Source: Planctomycetota bacterium
GTDB lineage: Bacteria; Planctomycetota; MHYJ01; JACPTZ01
Direction of reading: 5' to 3'
DNA: 64,000 bases
NCBI GenBank assembly: GCA_016192525.1
Contig: JACPTZ010000091.1
Coordinates: forward strand, 1 to 64,000
In this document: one piece after another, positions 44,701-52,272 of the stretch
Layout of the letters: each line of letters opens with the position of its first letter
How positions within the stretch are numbered: position 1 is the first letter of the stretch
Notes under the pieces: generated by a model
What the model was told of the DNA's origin: nothing
The model's database searches: none
What the model saw: only the letters and a program-made list of their open reading frames with translations
Made by a program: the position numbers and the translations under genes

Positions 44701-47049
44701 GAACGGTATCCGACGGCCACCGTACCTGGCCCGGGCGGCGCCCCGCTGTCGATGGCGAAGGCGGTGGAGACGCCGCTCGCCGCACTCCCGGCCGTCCAAA
44801 CCGTCGAGTCCCCTCCCCAGGCCGTCCCCGCCCTCGATCCCGCCTGGTCGTGGCGCACGGGGAACGGGGAATGGGTAAGTCTCGTCCGCCGGCCGGGCGA
44901 CCGGAGCCCGTCTTCCGCGACCGGAAGGGTCGTCGTCCTGCTCCACAACGACGATATCCCCGGGTCCGAGCGTCTTCGCGCCCTGCGCGCGGCCGATGGC
45001 GCCGTACAGTGGGAGGCCCAGGTCCCGGGGTGCGGGGCCGCGGCCTACACCTCCGTCGCGGGCGGTCCCTCCGACGCGATCGTAACCGCCGGGAGGGGAC
45101 TCGTGAGCACGTTTGAGGCCTCGTCCGGTCGCCTGCTCTGGACGAGGCGGAGCGACGGACGACCCAGCGGAGCGGAGTACCTCTTCGACTCGCCGGGGGA
45201 CTCGAATTCGAACAACGGCGGCGGAATCGTCGCGTCGACCCAGTACGCCGTGCTGACCGACGGGGCGGGTCGCGTGGCCGCCCTCGATCTTCCCGGGCGG
45301 TCCCTCGTGGCAAGCCTGGACGGTATGGGATATACCATCGGCGAGCTGGATCTGACGGCGCCGGAGAATCTGGTGATCGCGAGCGGCGGGCCGGGAAGCT
45401 TCTTCGTCGCTTACGATCTGGAGCGCGCAACCTCCACGGTGGTTCGTCCGAACGGCCCCGCCTCATGGCTTTGCGCCGACGGAGTGCTCTATCTGATCTA
45501 TGCGGACTGGTGGGAGAGTCGCGTCGAGGCGCTGGACGCGAAGACGGGGAAAAGCCGCTGGAGGACGACGCTCCCGGCGCTCTGGTCGGGCTGGGGATGG
45601 TGGAGGGGCTGGAATCGTGGGGAGGTGAACCGGACGATCGCCCTCGACGCCGGGCGGATCTGGGTGGCGGCCGGGGAACAGATTCACGCGGTCGACGTCG
45701 CGCAGGGGAGGCTCCGGTGGTCGCGGCCCGTCAAGGGCGGCGGCGAGGGAATCCTGGCCCTCGGGTTGCTGGGGGACTCTGTCTGGACCGTCGCGGGAGG
45801 AGACACCGGGGTGATCGCCTCCGCCTTCGACCGGGAGAAGGGACAGCTGCGCTGGGAGCGGACGCTCCCGCCCGGGGAGGCACGATCCGCCTGCGTCTAC
45901 GGAGGGACGCTCGCCGTCCTGACGGAGACGAACGAAGAGGCCCGGCGGGAGAGCCTCACCCTGATCGACGTCGCGACGGGGGTGCCGACGGCGGGCGCCT
46001 TCGACCCTCAACCCACGGCGTGGTTCGGCGAGCTCGTCGTGTCGGGCGCGACGCTGTGTCGCGTTGCCGCTCAGCGGATCGATGCGTGGAGGGCGGCCGC
46101 CCCGGGAGGTCCGGCGCGGGGGGAGCCGGAGCGGCTGGAGGAGAAACTTGCCCGGTCGCCGGAGGATGTCGACCGCCGGATCGAGCTCACCGCCTCCTGG
46201 TGTACCGCGGGGAGATTCCGGGAAGCGATGGAATCCGCCCGGCAGGGGCTCGCGATTCCCGGCCTGGAAGACGAGGCGCGGGCGGCGCTCTGGTCCTGCC
46301 AGGAGACGGCACGCGAGGGACTGTTCGTCGCCGCTCCACCGGCGTGGGAGACGCCCCGGCTTGCGGCCGCGCCGAGGATCGACGGCGCACCGGACGAGTG
46401 GAGCCCGCTCGAGCCGGTGCGGCTCGACACGTTTCAGTCGGTTCAGGCCCATCTTCCGATCGCCGATGACGAGGCGGGTCCCTGGACCGGCCCCGACGAT
46501 CACTCCGCCCGGACGTGGCTCGGCTGGGACGAGGAGGCGCTATACTTCGCCGCCGAGGTAACCGACGACCGGCACGATCTCGGCGGCGCGCTGGCGTCCG
46601 ATGGGGACGCGCTCCGGCTCTGGTTCGCCCCGCCGGCCGAGTCGGGGGAGTCGAAGCGCCGGCCGGCGGCGCCGGAAATCGCCGCGATCACGATTTCCGT
46701 CCCGGAGGCCACAGGCGGAGAGGCCGCGCCGGACGCCGCACCCAGGGCCGAGATCGAGGCGGTGAAGTTCTCGGAGGGCAGTCCCGAGGAGGAGACCCCG
46801 CTCACGGGAGACGAGATGACGGCCTCCGCCGTCCGCATCGAGGAGACCCACACGACCCGCTACGAGGCGCGGATTCCGTGGAAGATGCTGCCGAAGCGCC
46901 CGAGGGGGAAGGCGGGGACGACCGTCCGGATCGCGCTGGCCGTGATCGATCGGGACGGAGATCGACTGGAAAGCGCCCTGAAGTGGACGCCGATTCCGTG
47001 GCAGATTGCCGGCCCCGTCCGGTTCGGGACGCTCAGGCTGTCGCCGTGA
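41746..47049 (+). CDS. Giant secreted PQQ-like beta-propeller protein with C-terminal CBM9-like domain
   Basis: About 1767 residues. A hydrophobic export signal (VVTWGFLFAVLALLPLQAAD) lies near residue 75-95 rather than at the N-terminus, because an in-frame 138-bp repeat (41795-41932) precedes it. Two propellers (about 330-700 and 1025-1450) show PQQ-type blades (ALRAATGEEVWRCARPG, ALDPATGALRWPPKK, ALDAKTGKSRWRTTLP). A helical repeat region (about 720-1020), probably TPR-like, lies between. The C-terminus (about 1530-1767) with IDGAPDEWSPL, WLGWDEEALYFAAEVTDD and YEARIPWKML is a CBM9/DOMON-like domain. No catalytic residues recognised; a carbohydrate-binding or scaffolding role is inferred. 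No start other than 41746 fits both promoter and frame. Confidence 0.88.
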   Translation: MQNLAALAPALTPPPPVRGCFRTAAGRGDPCGRPLSRSEYAGRQAGGGKPRRYGWAVLKHPLRPQVERRWAVVTWGFLFAVLALLPLQAADPPPHPTFVDDDPESATRLQTLDEAARAGEWERAIEAARVLLDTADHLTADSDGVFRPIGVVVEARIAAWPAEGREAFSARVTPMAEEQWSRAGTLEAWLAIADRAPGTETALHALERVTRCAAARGDWALAARVAGRRLKIEGPPASASFYALAAFVNHKSGRRSPVLPEGLRTARVSASEETPRLAEFASLFDLRASTTAEPTPPPSPVFESGVPAWAPRLLHEAPSGSAPGDRRRGRMRVAGAAVIFDDFGERIASAPTLVSWATDGERLFINDAGTVIALRAATGEEVWRCARPGSSFEFPPGCDPTRFRFHVTPAGPLLLATRPEGLVACRRETGEVAWSLDVSTLEDESRKRALFAGAPLVAGETCFVAAFCPDKSGTATWLVRLDPGTGAVLWWRFVCSVDKPGEAGWNSSGDVRGNAALVHAAAEGLVICVPTQGVVSALEAETGARVWLRRYDLWPLAYAEPFPPGPSAALMRSGTLYVHPADGQTILALDPATGALRWPPKKVRWRSFCCGVSKDRLFLQGDKINAYRLSDGDLVDNWVHGTAQIAGAAAVSDGFLYIPTDRGIFSAPTEDLSHPRTLVSAPKEEPLEGSIVRIGPMLFLVSPAEIRAFVSEAERRRLLSARLAEDPDDAALRFAYASLLTAPEDRAEAMAAYRSAYESAPRDLVVDGVAIRNAARQNLRRLMLADARRLSEAGDPAAAGRFREARNACEGAEEHLEIALLQIEEAEQRDDWPAVVAVEQDLLARFGGALHRFDAQGPELPIRLWARNRIRRALERHGRALYAPFSAKARAAERIGPILGLRPAALAWQIGETYPFSPSARRACATLVECAAATGDWRETLAWADRYLLRYSDGPYAPRASLRAAEALAATGSTERARAAYRKAAERYPTATVPGPGGAPLSMAKAVETPLAALPAVQTVESPPQAVPALDPAWSWRTGNGEWVSLVRRPGDRSPSSATGRVVVLLHNDDIPGSERLRALRAADGAVQWEAQVPGCGAAAYTSVAGGPSDAIVTAGRGLVSTFEASSGRLLWTRRSDGRPSGAEYLFDSPGDSNSNNGGGIVASTQYAVLTDGAGRVAALDLPGRSLVASLDGMGYTIGELDLTAPENLVIASGGPGSFFVAYDLERATSTVVRPNGPASWLCADGVLYLIYADWWESRVEALDAKTGKSRWRTTLPALWSGWGWWRGWNRGEVNRTIALDAGRIWVAAGEQIHAVDVAQGRLRWSRPVKGGGEGILALGLLGDSVWTVAGGDTGVIASAFDREKGQLRWERTLPPGEARSACVYGGTLAVLTETNEEARRESLTLIDVATGVPTAGAFDPQPTAWFGELVVSGATLCRVAAQRIDAWRAAAPGGPARGEPERLEEKLARSPEDVDRRIELTASWCTAGRFREAMESARQGLAIPGLEDEARAALWSCQETAREGLFVAAPPAWETPRLAAAPRIDGAPDEWSPLEPVRLDTFQSVQAHLPIADDEAGPWTGPDDHSARTWLGWDEEALYFAAEVTDDRHDLGGALASDGDALRLWFAPPAESGESKRRPAAPEIAAITISVPEATGGEAAPDAAPRAEIEAVKFSEGSPEEETPLTGDEMTASAVRIEETHTTRYEARIPWKMLPKRPRGKAGTTVRIALAVIDRDGDRLESALKWTPIPWQIAGPVRFGTLRLSP
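41795..41932. repeat. 138-bp inverted-repeat element inserted in frame
   Basis: TTAGAGGCTGTTTCAGAACC-GCC (41795-41817) and GGCGGTTCTGAAACATCCTC-TTA (41910-41932) match at 21 of 23 positions. Inside are GTAGGGGCGACC...GGTCGCCCC and GGGCGGGGGCAAGCCCCGCC, the same modules as at 7541-7621. The length is a multiple of three and has no stop in the gene's frame. Confidence 0.9.
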
Positions 47050-47097
47050 TCGAATCCGCAAGCCCTGTCCCACGTCCTCATGCAAAAGGAGCAAGCG

Positions 47098-47895
47098 ATG
47101 AGACGCTTCATGATCCTGACGGCCTGCCTGGCCCTCTGGAACGCCCCGCTGTCGGCCCAGGAAGGCGGGGTGAGCGTGACCGGATCGGCGACCACGATGG
47201 TGGATCCGGATGCGGTGAAGATCCAGTTCCGGATTTCCGGCGACGCCGATGAGGCGAAGGACGCCGTCACGACCTATCTCAAGAACGAGGCCCGGCTCCT
47301 GGAGGCCCTGGAAAAGATCAAGAAGGAGGACCTGGAGGTCCAGATCGGGGGCCTCACCTTCGGCGCGGGGGCGAGCGGGAGCATGGCCCAGATGATCCGC
47401 ATGCAGGGCGGGGACGAGGGCGCCGCCGCCCTGACGATCGCGCGCGAGTGCACCGTCACGATCACGCGGATCGACCTGGCCAACCTCAAGGGGATCTACG
47501 ACCGGATCGCAGAGGTGATCGACACCGGCAAGGAGGCCGGGGCGGAGCTCGCCGGAGGCGGGGCGGAGAACATCTTCGCGATCAGCCGGGGTGGAACCGG
47601 TCCCACGCCGGTGGAGTTCGTGGTGACGAAGATGGATGAGGTTCGGGCGAAGGTCTCAGCGGAGGCGCTGGCGAATGCGAAGAAAAACGCGGAGCAGATC
47701 GCGACGCAGATGGGGTTCAGACTCGGAAAGGTGCTGAGCGTGAGCGACATCCCGGTGGCGGCGGGCGAGGGGGACGTGAACGCGCAGATGAAAGTGATGA
47801 TGATGATGTTCGGCGGAACGGAGCAGAAGAAGCCGGAGTCGTTGAAGGTGGAGGTGTCGGTGACCTACTCCGTCCGGTACGCGATCGGGGAGTAG
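47098..47895 (+). CDS. SIMPL/DUF541 domain secreted protein
   Basis: A 265-residue protein from MRRFMILTACLALWNAPLSAQ, a clear signal peptide; AAGGAGCAAGCG precedes this ATG, so the upstream MQKEQA start is not needed. The SIMPL pattern runs through GVSVTGSATTMVDPDAVKIQ at the start and ALANAKKNAEQIATQMGFRLGKVLSV near the end, closing with VEVSVTYSVRYAIG. Family members are periplasmic or outer-membrane proteins of poorly defined function. It follows the giant propeller gene by 48 bases and precedes the MoxR gene by four, so the three look cotranscribed. Confidence 0.92.
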   Translation: MRRFMILTACLALWNAPLSAQEGGVSVTGSATTMVDPDAVKIQFRISGDADEAKDAVTTYLKNEARLLEALEKIKKEDLEVQIGGLTFGAGASGSMAQMIRMQGGDEGAAALTIARECTVTITRIDLANLKGIYDRIAEVIDTGKEAGAELAGGGAENIFAISRGGTGPTPVEFVVTKMDEVRAKVSAEALANAKKNAEQIATQMGFRLGKVLSVSDIPVAAGEGDVNAQMKVMMMMFGGTEQKKPESLKVEVSVTYSVRYAIGE

Positions 47896-47899
47896 CCGC

Positions 47900-48835
47900 A
47901 TGGCCACCGAGTCTTTGACGAAACTCCGCGCCAATCTCGAACAGGGCCTGCTCGGCAAGCCGGACGCCGTACGCCTCGGCATCATCGCCCTGCTGGCCCG
48001 CGGACACATCCTGATCGAGGATGTCCCCGGCGTCGGGAAAACCACCTTCGCCCGGACGCTGGCTCGTTCGATCGCCTGCCCCTTCAAGCGGATCCAGTTC
48101 ACGCCCGATCTCCTTCCCGCCGACATCACCGGATTTAGCCTGTACGACGCGGACCGCAAGGAATTCGTCTTCCGGCCGGGACCGATCTTCGCCTCGATCG
48201 TCCTCGCCGACGAAATCAACCGGAGCACCCCGCGCACGCAGAGCGCCCTCCTCGAGGCGATGAACGACGCGCAGGTGACGGTGGACGGCACTTCGCGCCC
48301 GCTCCCGTCGCCGTTCCTCGTCCTCGCCACGCAAAACCCGTTCGAATACGCGGGAACCTATCCCCTGCCGGAATCGCAACTCGACCGGTTCCTCCTCAAG
48401 CTCCAGATCGGCTACCCCGACGCAGAGGCCGAGCGCCGGATCTATGCCACGCGGGGACCGGGCCTGGACGGGATCGACGCCCTTCCTCCGGTTCTCTCGG
48501 CGACGGAGGTGTCGGCGCTCTGCGAGGCGGTGCCGAAGGTGAAGGTGGATCCCGCGATCTCGAGTTACATTCTCGACCTCGTGTCGCGAACCCGCGACGA
48601 CCGGTCGCTGGTGGCGGGCGTGAGCCCGCGGGGCGGCGTGGCGCTGTATCGAGCGGCGCAGGCGTCCGCCTTTCTCGCGGGTCGGACCTACGTGACTCCG
48701 GACGATGTGAAGGGGCTCGCCGTGGCGGTCTTCGGACACCGCGTCATTCCGCGCGCCCGGCGCTCCGGGGAAGGGGCGGACGCGGGCGCCGCGATTATGG
48801 CCCGACTTCTGGATGAGGTGGCGTGCCCCGCCTAG
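47900..48835 (+). CDS. MoxR-family AAA+ ATPase
   Basis: A 311-residue ATPase with Walker A EDVPGVGKTTFART, Walker B VLADEINRSTPRTQSALLEAM, a sensor region VLATQNPFEYAGTYPLPESQLDRF, and a C-terminal lid with VAGVSPRGGVALYRAAQA. MoxR proteins are chaperones that assemble or activate partner complexes, often with a VWA (DUF58) protein. No DUF58 or VWA gene is seen, which is unusual. The ATG lies four bases after the SIMPL stop, so it is coupled to it. Confidence 0.95.
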   Translation: MATESLTKLRANLEQGLLGKPDAVRLGIIALLARGHILIEDVPGVGKTTFARTLARSIACPFKRIQFTPDLLPADITGFSLYDADRKEFVFRPGPIFASIVLADEINRSTPRTQSALLEAMNDAQVTVDGTSRPLPSPFLVLATQNPFEYAGTYPLPESQLDRFLLKLQIGYPDAEAERRIYATRGPGLDGIDALPPVLSATEVSALCEAVPKVKVDPAISSYILDLVSRTRDDRSLVAGVSPRGGVALYRAAQASAFLAGRTYVTPDDVKGLAVAVFGHRVIPRARRSGEGADAGAAIMARLLDEVACPA

Positions 48836-48876
48836 CGGGTGCGGGATGAGCGGAAACGGGCGGAGGGTCGGCCGGC

Positions 48877-49320
48877 ATGGGAAGCGAACTGGATCTGCTG
48901 ATCGGGCGGCACGCCGTCGCGCGAACGTGGGTCTCGGAAGGGCGCGTCGCCGACGCCGTGGCTCAGCAGGAACGAGAGACCCTCGAGGGGAAACCGGAGC
49001 GACTGATCGGAGCGATTCTCGTGGAGCGAGGCGACCTCACTCCCGAGCAGCTCGACCGGTTGCTCGACGATCAGGCCCGGGCGCTGCTGTCCCGGGAAGA
49101 CACCCTGCTCGGCGCCACGCTGGTCCGGAACGGACTCGCACGGCAGACATCGGTCGATTGGGCGCTGGCCGAACAGAGGCTCCAGCACCCGCCACGCCGG
49201 CTCGGCGAGATCCTGCTGGAGCGGGGCGAGGTCACGCTGCAGGGGCTCCAGGCGGCCGCCCTCGCGCAGGCCCGGATGTCGACGAAGAAGGCAGGAGATC
49301 CTCCCGGTCCGGGGATCTGA
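48877..49320 (+). CDS. Hypothetical protein with MshEN-like helical repeats
   Basis: A 147-residue protein. Three similar segments read LIGAILVERGDLTPEQLDRLL, LLGATLVRNGLARQTSVDWA and LGEILLERGEVTLQGLQAA. Such L-G-x-L-(V/L)-x-x-G units occur in the N-terminal domains of type II secretion and type IV pilus ATPases, where some bind cyclic di-GMP; the binding arginines cannot be judged here. GGAGGGTCGGCCGGC precedes the ATG. It follows the MoxR gene by about 40 bases. Function unknown. Confidence 0.75.
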   Translation: MGSELDLLIGRHAVARTWVSEGRVADAVAQQERETLEGKPERLIGAILVERGDLTPEQLDRLLDDQARALLSREDTLLGATLVRNGLARQTSVDWALAEQRLQHPPRRLGEILLERGEVTLQGLQAAALAQARMSTKKAGDPPGPGI

Positions 49321-49595
49321 CTCGTCGGACAGCCCCGGCCCCCGGCGAAGGACGGCGAATCAGGTTTCTCTGTTTTCGCCTTCTTCCCCCACCGCTGTCT
49401 TCTGGCTGGCGTGCTGTTGTTGTTTCTGTTCCCCCTCATTCTCTTGCCATCCGTTGTTGTTTCTGTCCCACCCTCCCATTCTTCTGTCATCCGTTGTTGC
49501 CTCTGTTCCCCCTCCCGTCTTCTTGTCATCCGTTGTCGTTTCTTGAAATTCGCGGCCATTCGCGCCATTCGCGGTTCCCCTTCCGTTTCGGGCAC
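49321..49595. repeat. Spacer with tandem pyrimidine-rich repeats and a half CGAATT element (family F, copy 3)
   Basis: No gene. A unit close to CATCCGTTGTTGTTTCTGT-CCCACCCTCCC(A)TTCTT recurs about three times (49409-49545). It ends in AAATTCGCGGCCATTCGCGC-CATTCGCGG, like the right arm of the 37.7 kb element; no matching left arm is present. Confidence 0.75.
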
Positions 49596-49624
49596 TTGCC
49601 CGAAGCCGGTCGCCGGTGTATACT
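49596..49624 (+). promoter_or_regulatory. Promoter of the FlgG-like gene, leaderless type
   Basis: TTGCCC (49596-49601), a spacer of exactly 17 bases, TATACT (49619-49624). The ATG at 49633 starts eight bases later, where transcription itself should begin. Confidence 0.65.
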
Positions 49625-49632
49625 GACGGTGT

Positions 49633-50349
49633 ATGGCCGACTTCTTCTCAGCCAGCGTGGCGGGGGCGCAGAGCGCGGAGCAGACGCTCGCGGTCCGGGC
49701 CAACAATCTCGCGAACGCGGTGACCCCGGCCTTTCGGGCGGGAAGCGTGCGGCAGGCGACGCTCCCCTCGGGCGGCGGAAGCCGTGTTGCGTCGGTCCGG
49801 ACGAACTTCGCGAACGGACCAGTCGAGATCACGGACGGGGGATTCGATCTGGCCGTGGCGGGAGAGGGATTCTTCCGGGTTTCGACCCCGCGCGGCGACC
49901 GCTTCACCCGCGCCGGGAACTTCACGCTCGACGCGAACCGGAACCTGGTCACTCCCAACGGCGAGCGCCTCCAGCCCCCGATCCAGCTCCCGTTCGAGGC
50001 CACCCGGTTCAACGTGACCCCGAACGGGGCGGTCTCAGCCATCCAGCCCGACGGCGCAGTGCAGGTGGTGGGGCAGCTCGAACTCACGCGATTCCCCAAT
50101 CCGGGCGGTCTTGTGGCGGAGGGGAGAAATCTCTTCGCCCCGGGCCCGAATTCCGGCGAGGGGGTCGCCGGCACGCCCGGCGCCGGCGTCTTCGGCCAGG
50201 TGGTCTTCGGCGCCCTCGAGGGATCGAACACCGACTTCATCGGGGACGTCGTCGGACAGATCACCGACCGCGCCGCCTTCACCGCCAACCTCCGCGTCAT
50301 CCGGGCGAAGAACCAGATGCTCGGATCGCTCTTCGACGCGACGGCGTAA
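49633..50349 (+). CDS. Flagellar hook/basal-body rod family protein (FlgG/FlgF/FlgE-like), orphan
   Basis: A 238-residue protein. The N-terminal rod signature is AVRANNLANAVTPAFRAG, the middle has FDLAVAGEGFFRVSTPRGDRF and FTRAGNFTLDANRNLVTPNG, and the C-terminus has a helical TDRAAFTANLRVIRAKNQML in the place of the usual QRAYEAN. These match distal-rod and hook proteins, exported through the flagellar type III system. No other flagellar gene is in the window, so it is an orphan here. No Shine-Dalgarno is seen, consistent with a leaderless message. It may be displaced from a flagellar locus or serve another role. Confidence 0.88.
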   Translation: MADFFSASVAGAQSAEQTLAVRANNLANAVTPAFRAGSVRQATLPSGGGSRVASVRTNFANGPVEITDGGFDLAVAGEGFFRVSTPRGDRFTRAGNFTLDANRNLVTPNGERLQPPIQLPFEATRFNVTPNGAVSAIQPDGAVQVVGQLELTRFPNPGGLVAEGRNLFAPGPNSGEGVAGTPGAGVFGQVVFGALEGSNTDFIGDVVGQITDRAAFTANLRVIRAKNQMLGSLFDATA

Positions 50350-50386
50350 CGAGCCGGCGGGCGGCTCCCGGCCTCGGACTTCCAGG

Positions 50387-50980
50387 ATGGACGGGATGAG
50401 AGACGGAGACTCCGCCGGCGGCGGCGTTCCCGGAAAGTCCGACGATCGGCCGGTCCCCGCCCCTACTCCCGGCCGCCCGACTCTCTTGGATGTCCTATCC
50501 GGACAGGCCGCGGTCCCAAACTCACTTGCCACTCCTCCGTGCGCGGCGAAGAGTCCAGACGTCGCGCCCGACAACTCCCGTTTAGGGGTTTATCTGAAGA
50601 CTTGGGCCGCCCTGTTGATCATCTTCTGCATCGCCCGTTTTGTTCTCTTCGCGAACAGCACCGAGAATGCCATTTTCTGGGTGACTTCGGGTTACATGAT
50701 TACCGTCTGGGTGGGAGTGGCCGCGGCCCACCTCACAGAAAACCAGAAATTCCTCTCCTACCTGCGATCGGAGCATCCCCTTCATGGGGAATCCTGCGGC
50801 TTCGCGCCCGCCAACGGGTTTCGGCTGCTCCCCTTCGTCTGGTCCGAGGATGATCTGGGTGACATTGAGGTGACCAGACTGAAACTCCAGTATCGGCGCG
50901 TCCTCTTACTGGGGCTCGCCGTATTCCTCCACATGCCCGTGATCTTCCTCGTGAGCATGATTGCCGCGTCGATGAAGTAG
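50387..50980 (+). CDS. Membrane protein of unknown function
   Basis: A 197-residue protein. The first 65 residues are Pro/Gly/Ser-rich and probably cytosolic. Three hydrophobic helices follow: TWAALLIIFCIARFVLFA, FWVTSGYMITVWVGVAAAHL and VLLLGLAVFLHMPVIFLVSM. No family recognised. An ATG nine bases further in is equally possible. The start is 37 bases past the FlgG-like stop on the same strand. Confidence 0.7.
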   Translation: MDGMRDGDSAGGGVPGKSDDRPVPAPTPGRPTLLDVLSGQAAVPNSLATPPCAAKSPDVAPDNSRLGVYLKTWAALLIIFCIARFVLFANSTENAIFWVTSGYMITVWVGVAAAHLTENQKFLSYLRSEHPLHGESCGFAPANGFRLLPFVWSEDDLGDIEVTRLKLQYRRVLLLGLAVFLHMPVIFLVSMIAASMK

Positions 50981-51036
50981 CCCTCGGCTGCCTTCCTTGC
51001 CACTCCCCTTCGGACGGGATATGATTGCGTTGGTAA

Positions 51037-51195
51037 TCCGTCCACACTTGTCCTACGGCTCGCTCCGCTCGCCCTGCCTTCCCGCCATCCGTGAGGCGGA
51101 AGCGAGCCCGGATCCTTACGGCGGGCGAGTCGAAGGGGGGGTGGGCGGAGGCCGCGCCCTCGCTCAGAGCCTGTCCTGAGCGCCGCGAAGGAACG
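51037..51195. repeat. Variant composite repeat (family B-like, irregular)
   Basis: GTCCACACTTGTCCTACGGCTCGCTCCG...GGCGGGCGAGTCGAAGGGGGG and GAGCCTGTCCTGAGCGCCGCGAAGG recall modules of the 14.4 kb element but do not close into one clean inverted repeat. The 50981-51265 spacer holds no gene. Confidence 0.55.
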
Positions 51196-51265
51196 GTCGA
51201 ATTCAACCGCGAATCCAGCCTTGACGAATCACCCAGTGTGATATGCGCAGTCGGGAGGGACAGGG

Positions 51266-52033
51266 TTGGCGACGGCACGATCGAGAAGATGGAGCCGGAG
51301 GCGTTCTCAGGGCAGGAAGAGCGGCAGGCGCATCCGCTGGACGGCCGCGGATGTGGCCCGGCTCGCCGAACGTGGCCGCGATCGCCGGACCGAACCCGTA
51401 GGGGCGGGTGCCGGCCGGTCATCGACGACCTGCGATTCCGTTCGCGACCGTAGATCCGGAATTCCCGGAGTCCAGGTCCTCTCCCGCGAGGCCGGGACCC
51501 GCCCGGGCGGCTTGCCCGGGACCCCCCCGTCTCCGCTCCGCATCTGCGGCATCGATCCGGGAACCCGACGGCTCGGGTACGGGATCGTCGACCGTTCACG
51601 CGGCGGGATGCGCTCCGTGACGTGGGGCGTGGCCTCGGCGGCCGGCCCCCTTCCGGATCGCCTCCGCGAAATCGCGGCGCAGCTGAGACGCGTGCTTCGC
51701 CGCTACCGCCCGGACGTGATCTCGATCGAGTCGGTCTTCTTCGGCAAGAACCCGAAGACGCTTCTCGCGATGGGCGAGGGGCGGGGGGCCACGCTGCTGT
51801 GCTGCGCCGAGGAACAGATCCCGATCGCCGAGTATTCGCCGCGCGAAATCAAACTGGCGGTCACGGGTCACGGCGGCTCGGGCAAGCCGCACGTCCAGTC
51901 GATGGTCCGGGCCCAGCTCGGGCTGCGCCTCGCGCCGGCGCCGCTGGATGCCTCGGACGCGCTGGCGGCGGCGATCTGTCATGCCGTGCGCGGGAGCAGG
52001 CCGGCGGGCGGGTCCCGGCATCATCGCCCCTGA
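51266..52033 (+). CDS. ruvC: Holliday junction resolvase RuvC, with extended N-terminus
   Basis: RuvC cuts Holliday junctions during recombination. The core from RICGIDPGTRRLGYGIV holds catalytic Asp97, Glu in ISIESVFFGKNPKTLLAMGEG, and the Asp pair in LDASDALAAAICH, plus EYSPREIKLAVTGHGGSGKP for DNA contact. The frame opens at a TTG with a good GGGAGGGACAGGG site, which adds about 90 residues before the core; this includes RRIRWTAADVARLAERG, not part of RuvC. A TTG at 51512 would give the usual 170-residue size. I list the longer form because of its ribosome site. The usual partners ruvA and ruvB are absent here. Confidence 0.85.
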   Translation: MATARSRRWSRRRSQGRKSGRRIRWTAADVARLAERGRDRRTEPVGAGAGRSSTTCDSVRDRRSGIPGVQVLSREAGTRPGGLPGTPPSPLRICGIDPGTRRLGYGIVDRSRGGMRSVTWGVASAAGPLPDRLREIAAQLRRVLRRYRPDVISIESVFFGKNPKTLLAMGEGRGATLLCCAEEQIPIAEYSPREIKLAVTGHGGSGKPHVQSMVRAQLGLRLAPAPLDASDALAAAICHAVRGSRPAGGSRHHRP

Positions 52034-52123
52034 CAGGTCCGTGAAGGTCCGGGACGGCCCCCTTGGGTCCCATCACCTCATCGAGCTCTTAGCCCGGACT
52101 ATTCATGAAAGCAGCACCGCAGC

Positions 52124-52272
52124 CCCGAGTAGCGGCCCCCTTCGGCTTCGCTCAGGGCAGGCTCCGGCCGCGTAACGAGGGGCGGTTCAGGCAGGGTGCC
52201 CCGCCTTCAGGGCTGGCCCCTCGTTACGGCGCGTGATCCCTCGGTACGGTCGCCTGCGGCGACCTACTCGGG
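52124..52272. repeat. Family E palindrome (GAGTAGC / GCTACTC type)
   Basis: CCCGAGTAGC at the left and CTACTCGGG at the right enclose GCGTAACGAGGGG and CCCCTCGTTACGGCGC, an inner inverted pair, with other small hairpins. The right end contains the stop codon of the next minus-strand gene. No gene lies in 52034-52263. Confidence 0.85.

Noticed and set aside
41725-44946. 1073-residue minus-strand ORF opposite the PQQ-propeller gene
   Set aside because: Shadow frame, with low-complexity Arg/Gly/Asp sequence and no domain; it also crosses a repeat.
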